64,000 bases of DNA. Source: Nioella halotolerans. Its GTDB lineage: Bacteria; Pseudomonadota; Alphaproteobacteria; Rhodobacterales; Rhodobacteraceae. Location: assembly GCA_003428585.1 (NCBI GenBank), contig QVQC01000046.1:1-64000 (forward strand), in the 5' to 3' direction. Positions 17,091 through 26,564 of this stretch are shown one piece after another; within the stretch, counting starts at the first letter, position 1; every line of letters begins with the position of its first letter. The position numbers and the translations under genes are program-made. The notes under the pieces were generated by a model. The model had not been told where the DNA came from. It saw only the letters and a program-made list of their open reading frames with translations, and did no database searches.

Positions 17091-18923
17091 ATGGAAGATC
17101 AGAATCAGACCAAGAACCTCATTCTTGCGATGGCGCTTTCGATGGGCGTCATCCTTATCTGGTCGATCATGTTTCCCCCGGAAACCCCGCCGGACGACCC
17201 CAACGAAACCGGGTCCGAAGCCGTATCGGTCGCGGACGAGACCGCGCCCGAGGTCGCCCTTGTCCCGCCAAGCGCCGACCCCGCCGACACGAGCAACACC
17301 GCCACGGACACCGCACCCGAGGCCCTGTCCGAGACGCCGCGCATCGAGATCGACACCCCGGGACTGATGGGGTCCATCGCGCTGACCGGCGGCCGCCTCG
17401 ATGACCTGCTACTGCGCAACTACACCCAGGAACTCGACCCGGACTCGGACAACGTCCGCCTGTTGTCACCGGTCGGGGCATCGGGGGCGTATTACGCGCT
17501 CTATGGCTGGACGCCCGGCGGGGCGCTCGATTACGATCAGGTTCCCGGTGCCAACACCGAATGGCAGGTCGAAGGCGGGGACGTGCTGACAGTCGAGACC
17601 CCCGTCACGTTGATCTGGGAAAACGAAGGCGGCCTCGTGTTCCGCCGCACCATCTCGATCGACGAAGACTACATGTTCAGCGTCACCCAGTCGGTGGAAA
17701 ACACCGGCACGGACACGGCGCGGCTGGCACCCTACGGGATCGTGGCGCGCCACGGCCTGCCCGACGACCTGCAAAATTTCTTCATCCTGCACGAAGGGGT
17801 TGTCCAGAATTCAGACGGCACCCTGAACGAGGTCGACTACGATGGCATGACCGACATGGAGTTCGTCCAGCGCGAGGGCGCGCAGGCGGAAATCACCGAG
17901 GTCACGGAGTCGGGCTGGATCGGCTTCACCGACAAGTACTGGATGACGACGCTCGTGCCCGGGTCGGGCCAGCCTTTCACCGCTGTGTCGCGCTATGTCG
18001 AAGGGGCCGATATCTACCAGACCGAGGCGCGCATGCCCGCGGTCAACGTCGCCCCCGGCGAAACGGTCGAGACCACCACCCGCCTCTTTGCCGGCGCCAA
18101 GGAATGGGAAACCATCCGCAACTACGAGCGCGAGGAAGGCGTCGAGCGCTTCCTCGACTCCATCGACTGGGGCTGGTTCTTCTTCCTGACGAAACCGATC
18201 TTCTGGCTGCTGCACAATCTCAACGTGCTGATCGGGAACATGGGCGTGGCGATCGTCGCGCTCACCCTGTTGATCAAGGCGATCCTGTTCCCGCTGGCCT
18301 ATCGCTCCTACGTGTCGATGGCCAAGATGAAAGAGCTTCAGCCGGAGATGGAGAAGCTCAAGGAACGCGCCGGCGACGACAAGGAAGCCCTGCAAAAGGG
18401 CATGATGGAGCTTTACAAGAAGAACAAGGTCAACCCGGCGTCCGGCTGCTTGCCGATCCTGTTGCAAATCCCGATCTTCTTTTCGCTCTACAAGGTGATC
18501 TTCGTCACGCTGGAATTGCGCCACGCGCCGTTCTTCGGCTGGCTGAACGACCTCTCGGCGCCCGACACCAGCTCGATCTACAATTTCTTCGGCCTCATGC
18601 CATGGGACGCGCCCGACCCCGGCACCATCTTCGCGCTGATCTTCATCGGGGTTCTGCCGATCCTTCTGGGCATTTCGATGTGGCTTCAGCAGAAGCTGAA
18701 CCCGGCGCCAAGCGACCCCACGCAACAGATGATTTTCGCCTGGATGCCGTGGGTGTTCATGTTCATGCTTGGCAGTTTCGCCAGCGGCCTTCTGGTCTAC
18801 TGGATCACCAACAACACCGTCACCTTCGCACAACAATACATCATCATGCGAAGCCAAGGCTACAAGCCCGACGTTTTCGGCAATATCCTGTCCAGCTTCC
18901 GCAAGAAGAAGACGGAAGAGTGA
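17091..18923 (+). CDS. yidC: Membrane protein insertase YidC
   Basis: Inserts and folds inner-membrane proteins, alone or with SecYEG; 610 residues. An N-terminal signal anchor (about 8-27) is followed by an acidic, threonine-rich linker, the large periplasmic P1 domain (about 65-360) and the conserved C-terminal insertase core with five helices, including NPASGCLPILLQIPIFFSLY and the hydrophilic-groove arginine in FPLAYRSYVSMAKM. The ATG at 17091 matches the family start (MEDQNQTKNL). engB follows about 48 bases later. Confidence 0.95.
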   Translation: MEDQNQTKNLILAMALSMGVILIWSIMFPPETPPDDPNETGSEAVSVADETAPEVALVPPSADPADTSNTATDTAPEALSETPRIEIDTPGLMGSIALTGGRLDDLLLRNYTQELDPDSDNVRLLSPVGASGAYYALYGWTPGGALDYDQVPGANTEWQVEGGDVLTVETPVTLIWENEGGLVFRRTISIDEDYMFSVTQSVENTGTDTARLAPYGIVARHGLPDDLQNFFILHEGVVQNSDGTLNEVDYDGMTDMEFVQREGAQAEITEVTESGWIGFTDKYWMTTLVPGSGQPFTAVSRYVEGADIYQTEARMPAVNVAPGETVETTTRLFAGAKEWETIRNYEREEGVERFLDSIDWGWFFFLTKPIFWLLHNLNVLIGNMGVAIVALTLLIKAILFPLAYRSYVSMAKMKELQPEMEKLKERAGDDKEALQKGMMELYKKNKVNPASGCLPILLQIPIFFSLYKVIFVTLELRHAPFFGWLNDLSAPDTSSIYNFFGLMPWDAPDPGTIFALIFIGVLPILLGISMWLQQKLNPAPSDPTQQMIFAWMPWVFMFMLGSFASGLLVYWITNNTVTFAQQYIIMRSQGYKPDVFGNILSSFRKKKTEE

Positions 18924-18971
18924 TGGCCGCCTCGTCCGGCGCACAACAATCGGATGGGGGGGAACGCTGAC

Positions 18972-19631
18972 ATGGAGATGCGCTTCCCCCTCGCCCCGAA
19001 ACCGGAACCAGCGGCAGCAGAGGCCGGCAGATTGCTGTTTGCCGCCGGGTCGGAATTCCTGAAAGGCGTCGTCGCCATGGACGGCATGCCGCCGGGCGAC
19101 CGGGTGGAAGTCTGCTTTGCCGGCCGGTCGAACGTGGGGAAATCGACGCTGATCAACGCGGTCACCGGACGCAAGGCGCTCGCCCGGGCCTCCAACACGC
19201 CGGGGCGCACGCAGGAAATCAACTTTTTCACCATCGCAGACAGCCATTACCTCGTGGACCTGCCCGGATACGGCTTTGCCAACGCACCGGTTAAGGTCGT
19301 TGAGGCATGGCAGCGACTGCTCAAGGCGTATCTCGCGGGCCGGGCCAACCTGCGCAGGGCCTTTGTCCTGATCGACAGCCGACACGGAATCAAGCAGGTG
19401 GACGAGGAAATCCTTACCCTGCTCGACGCCTCGGCCGTGCCGTTCCAGGTGGTCATGACCAAGACCGACAAGGTCAAGGCCGACGCGCTCGACAGCGTGA
19501 TCACGCAGGTGCGCGGCGCCCTTGCCAAGCACACTGCCGCCTATCCGGAACTTCTGGTGACCTCCGCCGAGAAGGGCGCCGGCATCGCCACCTTGCGCGC
19601 CATCATCGCCGGCATATCCCGAGGGGCTTGA
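18972..19631 (+). CDS. engB: Ribosome biogenesis GTPase EngB/YihA
   Basis: Essential-type GTPase involved in late 50S assembly, 219 residues. G1 GRSNVGKST, G2-region Thr in SNTPGRTQ, G3 DLPGYG, G4 TKTDK and G5 TSAEKG are all present. A start at 18954 is also possible; 18972 is preferred because a G-rich ribosome site lies 9 bases upstream. It is next to yidC, a common arrangement. Confidence 0.93.
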   Translation: MEMRFPLAPKPEPAAAEAGRLLFAAGSEFLKGVVAMDGMPPGDRVEVCFAGRSNVGKSTLINAVTGRKALARASNTPGRTQEINFFTIADSHYLVDLPGYGFANAPVKVVEAWQRLLKAYLAGRANLRRAFVLIDSRHGIKQVDEEILTLLDASAVPFQVVMTKTDKVKADALDSVITQVRGALAKHTAAYPELLVTSAEKGAGIATLRAIIAGISRGA

Positions 19632-19679
19632 GCCCCCAGCCCCCCGCCGGTAACAAGGCGTGATCAAAGGGTCCAAGCG

Positions 19680-20546
19680 ATGAAGAAACAGACACCCATG
19701 ACCACGCGCGATTACGCCGCCACCGCCCGCACCCTGTCCGAGGCACTGCCCTACATGCAGCGCTACACGGATGCGATCGTGGTGATCAAGTTCGGTGGCC
19801 ACGCCATGGGCGACGCCGCGGCGATGGCCAGCTTCGCGCGCGATATCGTCCTCGTCCAGCAGGTCGGCGCCAACCCGGTGATCGTGCATGGCGGTGGCCC
19901 GATGATCAACGAGATGCTGGAAAAGCTTGGCGTCCAATCCGAGTTCGTGGATGGCAAGCGCGTGACCGATGGGGCGACCATCGACGTGGTGGAAATGGTC
20001 CTTTCGGGCATGGTCAACAAGCGCATCGTGCAGGCTATCAACGCGCAGGGCGGGCGGGCCGTGGGCCTTTCCGGCAAGGATGCGAACCTGATGGTCTGCG
20101 ACCCCGCCGATGCACGGCTCGGGTTCGTTGGCGACCCCGTAGAGGTTGATCCGCAGGTTTTACGGGAACTTTTTGCCTCCAACATCATTCCCGTCATCGC
20201 CCCTCTGGGCGCGGGCCGCGACGGGGAAACCTTCAACGTGAACGGCGACACGGCGGCGGGCGCCATTGCCGCCGCGCTGAAGGCTGACCGGCTCTTGCTG
20301 CTGACCGACGTGGCCGGCGTCAAGAACGCGGGCGGCGACGTGGTCACCGAACTGACCGCCACCGAGGTCGAAGGGATGACGCGCGACGGCGTGATCGCCG
20401 GCGGCATGATCCCCAAGACGGAAACCGCGCTCAAGGCCGTGCGCGGCGGGGTGCGTGCCTGCACCATCGTGGACGGGCGGGTGACGAATGCCGTTCTGCT
20501 GGAACTGTTCACCGACCACGGTGCCGGCAGCATGATCCGGGCCTGA
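19680..20546 (+). CDS. argB: Acetylglutamate kinase
   Basis: Phosphorylates N-acetyl-L-glutamate in arginine biosynthesis; 288 residues. Motifs [11 protein letters not shown] (ATP phosphate), VHGGGPMIN (N-acetylglutamate site), [10 protein letters not shown] and [11 protein letters not shown] are present. The N-terminal extension ([19 protein letters not shown]) resembles the helix through which arginine-sensitive forms assemble as hexamers, so feedback inhibition by arginine is likely (inference). It follows engB by 48 bases; no other arg genes are nearby. Confidence 0.94.
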   Translation: MKKQTPMTTRDYAATARTLSEALPYMQRYTDAIVVIKFGGHAMGDAAAMASFARDIVLVQQVGANPVIVHGGGPMINEMLEKLGVQSEFVDGKRVTDGATIDVVEMVLSGMVNKRIVQAINAQGGRAVGLSGKDANLMVCDPADARLGFVGDPVEVDPQVLRELFASNIIPVIAPLGAGRDGETFNVNGDTAAGAIAAALKADRLLLLTDVAGVKNAGGDVVTELTATEVEGMTRDGVIAGGMIPKTETALKAVRGGVRACTIVDGRVTNAVLLELFTDHGAGSMIRA

Positions 20547-20549
20547 CCG

Positions 20550-21197
20550 GTGGCGCGCACGATCCTGGACACGATCCGCGACCAAGCGGCGGACCATCAC
20601 CTCGACATCTTCGGGGCCTTTCATGCGGATGAAGCCGATGGATGCGCTCCGGGAACGATGATCCTTCTGTCGCCGCTTGAACCCGGCTTCTGGGACCATC
20701 TGCGCGGCACGCCGGACTTTTCCGGCCCCGACCCGGTCGACACATGGTCGCGCCGCGTGATCGGCGCGCTTGCCGAGGCGGCCGGTGGCGAGGCGCACTT
20801 CCCCTTCGGCGGCCCGCCCTACGCGCCGTTTATCCGCTGGGCCATTCGCACCGGCCGCGCATGGCCCTCGCCCGTGGGAATGCTGGTGCATGAGACGGCG
20901 GGGCTTATGATCTCGCTGCGCGGCGCGATCTGGCTGCCCGCATTTCTGGAGCTGCCCCCGGTGCCCGTTGCCAGCCCGTGCGAGACCTGCGCCCAACCCT
21001 GCCTGACCGCCTGCCCGGTCGACGCGCTCGGGGCGCATCCCTATGACGTCCCCGCGTGCCACGCGTACCTCGACACGCCCGAGGGCGCGGATTGCCTGAC
21101 CGGCGGTTGCCACGTGCGGCGAGCCTGCCCCGTAAGCCGGAGCTTTGGCCGCGACGCGGCGCAATCGGCCCATTACATGAGGCATTTCCACCGATGA
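20550..21197 (+). CDS. QueG-like C-terminal ferredoxin-type 4Fe-4S protein
   Basis: A 215-residue protein with two Cys clusters: Cys144, 147, 151 and 155 (ETCAQPCLTACPVDALG), and Cys170, 182, 187 and 193 (CHAYLDT ... GGCHVRRACPVSR). The order resembles the C-terminal two-cluster domain of epoxyqueuosine reductase, but the cobalamin-binding N-terminal domain is missing and the first cluster has three residues (AQP) between the second and third Cys. The GTG start lies 3 bases after the argB stop, suggesting cotranscription. Function unknown; a redox role is likely. Confidence 0.75.
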   Translation: MARTILDTIRDQAADHHLDIFGAFHADEADGCAPGTMILLSPLEPGFWDHLRGTPDFSGPDPVDTWSRRVIGALAEAAGGEAHFPFGGPPYAPFIRWAIRTGRAWPSPVGMLVHETAGLMISLRGAIWLPAFLELPPVPVASPCETCAQPCLTACPVDALGAHPYDVPACHAYLDTPEGADCLTGGCHVRRACPVSRSFGRDAAQSAHYMRHFHR

Positions 21198-21697
21198 CAA
21201 TGTGCCTGATCCTTACCCGCCACGCGAAATCCGATTGGGGCGACCCGGCGCTGGACGATCACGACCGCCCCTTGAACGCGCGCGGTCTGCGTGATGCGCC
21301 GCGCATCGGCACATGGCTTCAGGCCAAGGGGCTCGTGCCGGAAAGCGTCAGCGTTTCCTCCGCGCGGCGGGCGCAGGAAACGTGGCACGGCATCGCCTCC
21401 AGCCTCGACGCGTCGCCCGAGGCGCGAACGGCCGGGCACCTCTACCACGCGTCGCCGGATGTGCTGCTGGCCCATGCACGCGCCGGGCGTGGCCGGACCC
21501 AGATGCTGATCGGTCACAATCCCGGCATGGCGGAGGCCGCGCACCGCTTCGCGGGCCAAGCCGCCGACCACCCGCGCTTTGCCGATTTTCCCACCTGCGC
21601 GACGCTGGTGCTGGCATTTGATGGGGATGACTGGCGCGCCATTGACTGGGGCACTGGCCGGGTGCTCGGCTTTGTCACCCCGCACGACCTGCCATAG
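21194..21697 (+). CDS. SixA-like histidine phosphatase
   Basis: Small phosphohistidine-phosphatase-type protein of 167 residues from the phosphoglycerate mutase superfamily. The catalytic RHG motif reads LTRHAKSDWGD (His about 10), followed by SSARRAQET and the second catalytic His in LIGHNPGMAE. SixA-type enzymes remove phosphate from His on phosphorelay or PTS proteins; the substrate here is unknown. It overlaps the Fe-S gene by 4 bases (ATGA). Confidence 0.85.
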   Translation: MTMCLILTRHAKSDWGDPALDDHDRPLNARGLRDAPRIGTWLQAKGLVPESVSVSSARRAQETWHGIASSLDASPEARTAGHLYHASPDVLLAHARAGRGRTQMLIGHNPGMAEAAHRFAGQAADHPRFADFPTCATLVLAFDGDDWRAIDWGTGRVLGFVTPHDLP

Positions 21698-21698
21698 C

Positions 21699-21724
21699 AA
21701 AAGGGCCCCCGGACGGGCGCCCTT
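21699..21724. terminator. Bidirectional terminator between the SixA-like gene and aapP
   Basis: AAGGGC (21701-21706) pairs with GCCCTT (21719-21724). On the minus strand TTTT follows, so it serves as the intrinsic terminator of the aap operon and possibly also of the convergent argB unit. Confidence 0.7.
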
Positions 21725-21743
21725 CTGAAGGCATCTTGGCGCG

Positions 21744-22544
21744 TCAGTGGCCGAGGATCTGGCTCAGGAACAGCTTCGTCCGCTCAGATTGCGGGTTGGT
21801 GAAGAACGGCTCCGGTTCGTTCTGTTCCACGATCTGGCCCGCATCCATGAAGATCACCCGGTTGGCCACCTGACGTGCGAAGCCCATCTCGTGGGTCACG
21901 CACAGCATGGTCATGCCTTCCTCGGCCAGTTCGATCATGGTGTCGAGCACTTCCTTGATCATTTCCGGGTCCAGCGCCGAGGTCGGCTCATCAAACAGCA
22001 TGATCCGCGGGCGCATGCACAGGCTGCGGGCAATCGCCACACGCTGCTGCTGACCGCCCGACAACTGGCCGGGATACTTGTCGGCCTGTTCCGGGATCTT
22101 GACTTTCTTCAGGAAATGCATCGCCGTTTCCTCGGCTTCCCTCTTGGGCGTCTTGCGCACCCAGATCGGCGCCAGCGTGCAGTTCTCCAGAATCGTCAGG
22201 TGCGGGAACAGGTTGAAGTGCTGAAAGCACATGCCAACCTCCGAGCGGATCTTGTCGATGTTCTTGAGGTCGTTCGACAGTTCGGTGCCATCCACGACGA
22301 TCTTGCCTTGCTGGTGTTCTTCCAGTGCGTTGACACATCGGATCAGCGTGGATTTCCCCGACCCGGAGGGTCCGCAGATCACGATCCGTTCGCCACGATA
22401 CACCGTCAGGTCGATATCGCGCAGCACGTGAAAGGTGCCGAACCACTTGTTCATATTGTTGATCTCGATGGCCACCTCGTCGGAGACCTTCATATGAGAC
22501 CGGTCGACGACATGGTCGGTTGCATAGGGGGACGTTTCGGTCAT
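21744..22544 (-). CDS. aapP: General L-amino acid ABC transporter ATP-binding protein
   Basis: ATPase of a polar amino-acid importer, 266 residues. Walker [10 protein letters not shown], signature LSGGQQQRV, Walker [14 protein letters not shown] and switch His in [10 protein letters not shown]. The N-terminal 30 residues ([20 protein letters not shown]) are typical of AapP/BztD. It is the last gene of aapJQMP, 11 bases after aapM, with GGAG ahead of the ATG. Confidence 0.93.
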   Translation of the reverse strand: MTETSPYATDHVVDRSHMKVSDEVAIEINNMNKWFGTFHVLRDIDLTVYRGERIVICGPSGSGKSTLIRCVNALEEHQQGKIVVDGTELSNDLKNIDKIRSEVGMCFQHFNLFPHLTILENCTLAPIWVRKTPKREAEETAMHFLKKVKIPEQADKYPGQLSGGQQQRVAIARSLCMRPRIMLFDEPTSALDPEMIKEVLDTMIELAEEGMTMLCVTHEMGFARQVANRVIFMDAGQIVEQNEPEPFFTNPQSERTKLFLSQILGH

Positions 22545-22555
22545 TTGGTGTCTCC

Positions 22556-23869
22556 TCAGCGATGCCCGGTGTTGAGCTTACGCTCCAACCACTGGGAATA
22601 TTGGGACATGGAAAAGCAGAAGATGAAGAAGCACAGGCCGATGAAGATGAACAGCTCCCAGTAGATGCCGTTCCACGCCGAATCCGCGCGGATCGCCTGC
22701 GACAAGCCGATCGGATCCAGCAAGCCGATAAACACCACCAGCGTGGTGTCCTTGAACAGCCCGATGAAGGTGGACACGATCCCGGGAATGGAAATCTTCA
22801 GCGCTTGCGGCAGGATGATCAACCGCATGGCCTGCCAGTAATCCAGCCCGAGGCTATCGGCCCCCTCATATTGCCCGCGCGGCAAAGCGGCGAGGCCGCC
22901 GCGCACCACCTCGGCGATATAGGCCGAGGCGAAGAGTGTCACCATGATGATCACCCGCAGCATCAGGTCGAAGCTGACCTCGGGCGGCAGGAAGTAGTTC
23001 AGCAGAAGCGAGGCGGTGAACAGCCACACGATCAACGGGACGCCCCGGATCACCTCGATGAAGATGACCGAACACTTGTTGATGATGAACAGGTCCGATT
23101 GACGGCCAAGCGCCAGAAGGATGCCCAACGGCAACGACAGGACGATGGCCGACACCCCGATGATGATCGCCAGCATGAAGCCGCCGAACTGGTTGGAGCC
23201 GATCTGGGCGATCCCGATGGGCAGGGTCGCCTGTAGCGCCGCGCCAACAGGACCGGCCAGAAACAACCAGTAGAGCACGGGCACCACGATGGCCCCGATG
23301 ATCGCGCCGAGCGCACCAAGCAGGCTTTCACCATAGGTCACGATCGCCCAGCCGATCCCGAAGCCAAAGGCAACCGCGATCGGCCCCCAGACGGACCCGC
23401 CCCAGAGCAGCCAATAGGCGAGGAAGGGGGCGGCGATGGAGACGATCAACATCTTGCGCGGCAAGGTTTCGAACAGGATCGGCGCAATGGCCGCGCCGAA
23501 GATGATCAGCGCAAGGATCGGCCGCCAATACAGTTCCGATGGGTAGAACCCGAACAAAAGCTGATGCCACCGGTCGGTGATGACGGCCCAACAGGCCACG
23601 TTGTAGTCGATGCCGCTCGCATCGCGGATGTCACGGCATTGCGACAGCGACTCGGCGTCCCAGATGCCGCCCACGGTCCATGGCAGGATATGGGCCAGAA
23701 CCCAGTAGATCACGTAGAGCGACAGGACCGTCAGGATGGCATTCAGCCACGAGGAAAACAGGTTTTCCCGCATCCATTTCAGGGCGCCTTTCTCGGTGAT
23801 CGGCGGGTCCTGTTCCGGGATCATCGTGCCCCGAACGAACTGAACGGATTGTGCGTGCGTATCGCTCAT
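22556..23869 (-). CDS. aapM: General L-amino acid ABC transporter permease AapM/BztC
   Basis: Permease of 437 residues. After a cytoplasmic N-terminus ([24 protein letters not shown]), about three to five leading membrane segments precede the core permease domain. The ATPase-coupling EAA loop is [22 protein letters not shown], followed by [16 protein letters not shown]. The long N-terminal membrane part distinguishes AapM/BztC from the small HisM-type permeases. It starts 1 base after the aapQ stop. Confidence 0.92.
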   Translation of the reverse strand: MSDTHAQSVQFVRGTMIPEQDPPITEKGALKWMRENLFSSWLNAILTVLSLYVIYWVLAHILPWTVGGIWDAESLSQCRDIRDASGIDYNVACWAVITDRWHQLLFGFYPSELYWRPILALIIFGAAIAPILFETLPRKMLIVSIAAPFLAYWLLWGGSVWGPIAVAFGFGIGWAIVTYGESLLGALGAIIGAIVVPVLYWLFLAGPVGAALQATLPIGIAQIGSNQFGGFMLAIIIGVSAIVLSLPLGILLALGRQSDLFIINKCSVIFIEVIRGVPLIVWLFTASLLLNYFLPPEVSFDLMLRVIIMVTLFASAYIAEVVRGGLAALPRGQYEGADSLGLDYWQAMRLIILPQALKISIPGIVSTFIGLFKDTTLVVFIGLLDPIGLSQAIRADSAWNGIYWELFIFIGLCFFIFCFSMSQYSQWLERKLNTGHR

Positions 23870-23870
23870 C

Positions 23871-25160
23871 TCACCGCTCCTTCAGCATGACGGACTTGTT
23901 GTAGATGTTCATGACCCCCGAAATGACCAGAGAGGTCACAAGGTAGAACAACCCGAGCAGAAGCATGCCTTCCAACTCTCGTCCCGTCTGGTTGATCGTG
24001 ATACCGCCAAGGGTGGAGCGTACGTCCATGTAGCCCACGGCGATGGCGAGCGAACTGTTCTTGGTCAGGTTCAAGTAATGCGAGATCAGCGGCGGGATGA
24101 TCACGCGCAACGCTTGCGGCAGGATCACGAGGTTCATCGTCCGGTTCGGTCGCAGGCCAAGCGCGAAGGCCGCTTCCGTCTGGCCCTTGCTGACCGAAAG
24201 GATGCCGGCCCGAACGATTTCCGCGATGAAAGCCCCGGTATAAAGCGCAAGGGCAAGCCACAAGGCAATCAGAGAGTTACGCAGATGGATACCGCCGCCA
24301 AAGTTGAAGCCGCGCAATCCCGGAAAGTCCAGCGTCGCACCAAGGGCAAGAAACACGATGACCGACGGCACCACCACGGTGCCGACCTGCATCCAGAAAG
24401 CGCCAGCCGGTCTTATCCCCGTGGCTTCCTGCTTGGCGGTCGCCCACCGGCCGATCGCACGGGCACCAAGGATGCTGGCCACGAACACCAGGATGATCAC
24501 AAACCAGTCAAGGCCGGACGACGACGCGATCACCGTCGCCTCGGCACTGTCGGTGACCTCCGCCATCTCGTTGCCGCCAAGCGAGCGCGTGAAGAAAACG
24601 TTCGGGATATAGACACCGCGGTTCGTGATCGCCACGCTGTCACCCAAGATCATTGACGCTTCCGGGCGGTCGCCGCGAAAATCGCTCGGGCGGGGGGTAG
24701 CCTCCGTCATCACCGCGAAAATCAGGATGATCCAGAGCAACAAGGGAATGTTGCGAAACCCTTCCACGTAGACAGCCATCAGCCGGGCCACGATCCAGTT
24801 GTTGGACAGGCGCAGAACACCGGCGATCACGCCCAGAACGGTCGCCAGCGCGCAGCCCAGAACCGCGACGAGAAGGGTATTCAGGATGCCGACCAACGCC
24901 GCCCGGGCATGGGTCGAGTCGTTGCTGTATTCTATAAGCCGTTGGTTGATGTCATACCCGGCGCGCGATCCAAGGAAGCCGAAGTCAAAGTCTTTCCCGA
25001 GATCTTCGAGGTTGGAAACGATGTTCCGGCCAAGCCAGAACAGGGCGAGGAGGATCAAGATGAAGGCGACGACCTGAATGGTCATGGACCGATATCGGGT
25101 ATCGTATATCAGTTGGCTCAGGCGGAAGGACTCGGCTGGCGGTTCGGTCATGCTTGTCAT
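23871..25160 (-). CDS. aapQ: General L-amino acid ABC transporter permease AapQ/BztB
   Basis: Permease partner of AapM, about 429 residues. N-terminal helix (about 25-46), a large periplasmic insertion between helices (about 150-230, with RGVYIPNVFFTRSLGG) and the coupling loop EIVRAGILSVSKGQTEAAFALG. The start is uncertain: ATG codons at 25160 and 25151 both lack a clear ribosome site. It lies 151 bases after aapJ, across a strong intrinsic terminator. Confidence 0.92.
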   Translation of the reverse strand: MTSMTEPPAESFRLSQLIYDTRYRSMTIQVVAFILILLALFWLGRNIVSNLEDLGKDFDFGFLGSRAGYDINQRLIEYSNDSTHARAALVGILNTLLVAVLGCALATVLGVIAGVLRLSNNWIVARLMAVYVEGFRNIPLLLWIILIFAVMTEATPRPSDFRGDRPEASMILGDSVAITNRGVYIPNVFFTRSLGGNEMAEVTDSAEATVIASSSGLDWFVIILVFVASILGARAIGRWATAKQEATGIRPAGAFWMQVGTVVVPSVIVFLALGATLDFPGLRGFNFGGGIHLRNSLIALWLALALYTGAFIAEIVRAGILSVSKGQTEAAFALGLRPNRTMNLVILPQALRVIIPPLISHYLNLTKNSSLAIAVGYMDVRSTLGGITINQTGRELEGMLLLGLFYLVTSLVISGVMNIYNKSVMLKER

Positions 25161-25268
25161 TGGAAGGCAACCCCGACTGTCGCTGGAAGAAAGACCCACG
25201 CCGAAACGGCTCACCCGTTTGTCAGGGTGCCATGGTACCGGGATCAATCACATGCTGGGAGCAGTTGG

Positions 25269-25294
25269 AAAAAGGGCGCGGCCTTGCCGCGCCC
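25269..25294 (-). terminator. Intrinsic terminator between aapJ and aapQ
   Basis: On the minus strand GGGCGCGGC and GCCGCGCCC pair perfectly around AAG and are followed by five T. It lies inside the aap operon, 18 bases past the aapJ stop, so most transcripts should end after the binding-protein gene. Confidence 0.85.
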
Positions 25295-25311
25295 CTGTCC
25301 GAGTTCGAACC

Positions 25312-26328
25312 TTAGCGGAACGGCCAAGCGTAGAGAAGGCCACCGTCGGTCCATTGCGCGTTCAACCCGCGCGCCAAACCGATCGGGGTGTCCTCACCGA
25401 TGTTCTCCTCGAAGATCTCGCCGTAGTTGCCGACCGACGAAATCACGTTGACCATCCAGTCCTGATCAATGCCGAGGATCGGCCCGAATTCACCTTCGTT
25501 GCCAAGCATCCGCTCGATCGACGGGTTATTGGTCCCTTCGGCGAGTTCCATCACGTTGTCGGAGGTCACACCAAGCTCTTCCGCGGCGATCAGGCCAACC
25601 AGAACCCAGCGGACAAGGTCACCCCATTCGTTGTCGCCATGACGGACGACCGGTCCGAGCGGCTCCTTCGAGATGATTTCCGGCATGATCACGTGCGCCG
25701 ACGGATCTTCGAACGTGGCACGGGTTGCCGCGAGACCGGAAGAGTCGGTGGTGTAAACATCGCATGCACCGGCCAGATACTGCTGCTGCGCCTCGGCATT
25801 GGTTTCAACCGGAACCGGCTCGTAGTCCATGTTGTTGGACGCGAAGAAGTCCGCAAGGTTGAGTTCGGTGGTGGTCCCGGTCTGGATGCAGACGGTCGCA
25901 CCATCAAGTTCCATGGCCGAGGTGACGCCAAGCTCGCGCGGGATCATGAAGCCCTGACCGTCATAGTAGTTGATGCCCACGAATTCGAAGCGCAGGTCAA
26001 CGTCACGGGTAAAGGTCCACGTGGTGTTGCGGGCCAGCATGTCCACTTCGCCCGAGGCCAGCGCGGTAAAGCGGGTTTGACCGGTCGTGGGCACGAAGTT
26101 CACGGCGGAGGGATCCCCCAGCGCGGCAGCGGCAACGGCACGGCAGACCGCGACATCGAAGCCTTGCCATTCCCCGTCGGAATCGGGTGCGGAGAAGCCC
26201 GCAAGGCCGGTGGACACGCCGCAGTTCAGTTCCCCACGCGCTTGAACCTCGTCCAACGTCTGCGCGGAAACCGCACCGGCAGCAAGACCAGCTACGGCAA
26301 TCGTGCCGAGAAATACGGATTTTTTCAT
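25312..26328 (-). CDS. aapJ: General L-amino acid-binding periplasmic protein AapJ/BztA
   Basis: Periplasmic receptor of the amino-acid ABC transporter, 338 residues. Signal peptide about 1-22 (KKSVFLGTIAVAGLAAGAVSA before QTLDEVQ). The mature protein has the SBP family-3 blocks GELNCGVSTGLAGFS, WQGFDVAVCRAVAAAALG and LASGEVDMLARNTTWT. The ATG at 26328 follows GAGGTAAAG. It is the first gene of the operon and the only one before the internal terminator, which predicts high expression. Confidence 0.94.
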   Translation of the reverse strand: MKKSVFLGTIAVAGLAAGAVSAQTLDEVQARGELNCGVSTGLAGFSAPDSDGEWQGFDVAVCRAVAAAALGDPSAVNFVPTTGQTRFTALASGEVDMLARNTTWTFTRDVDLRFEFVGINYYDGQGFMIPRELGVTSAMELDGATVCIQTGTTTELNLADFFASNNMDYEPVPVETNAEAQQQYLAGACDVYTTDSSGLAATRATFEDPSAHVIMPEIISKEPLGPVVRHGDNEWGDLVRWVLVGLIAAEELGVTSDNVMELAEGTNNPSIERMLGNEGEFGPILGIDQDWMVNVISSVGNYGEIFEENIGEDTPIGLARGLNAQWTDGGLLYAWPFR

Positions 26329-26473
26329 CTTTACCTCTTCCTGGTGGACCGCCCCGATGGGCGGGTTGTTCGGCCTTTGAGACCTTTGATTTATCTGAGA
26401 CCGGCGCCGTCGGCACCTGACCCTGATGCATAAAAGGGCAAATCTATGGCGACAGGTCAAGAGTGGCGTTCCG

Positions 26474-26498
26474 GTAAACCGGTTCGAACACGGTTTAC
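26474..26498. promoter_or_regulatory. Perfect inverted repeat upstream of aapJ (possible operator)
   Basis: GTAAACCG (26474-26481) and CGGTTTAC (26491-26498) form 8-bp arms 9 bases apart, about 146 bases upstream of aapJ and 66 bases beyond the atp12 stop. The size suits a dimeric regulator. No T-tract follows on either strand, which argues against a terminator. The protein is unknown. Confidence 0.45.
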
Positions 26499-26564
26499 GC
26501 TAGGGCAAATTGGCCATGGCGCACAAAACTTGCGCAAAGCGCTACACGAGGGGCGGACAGGAAC

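Noticed and set aside
17811..19937. 708-codon open frame on the minus strand
   Set aside because: Antisense to yidC, engB and the argB start, all of which have full family motifs; low-complexity composition.
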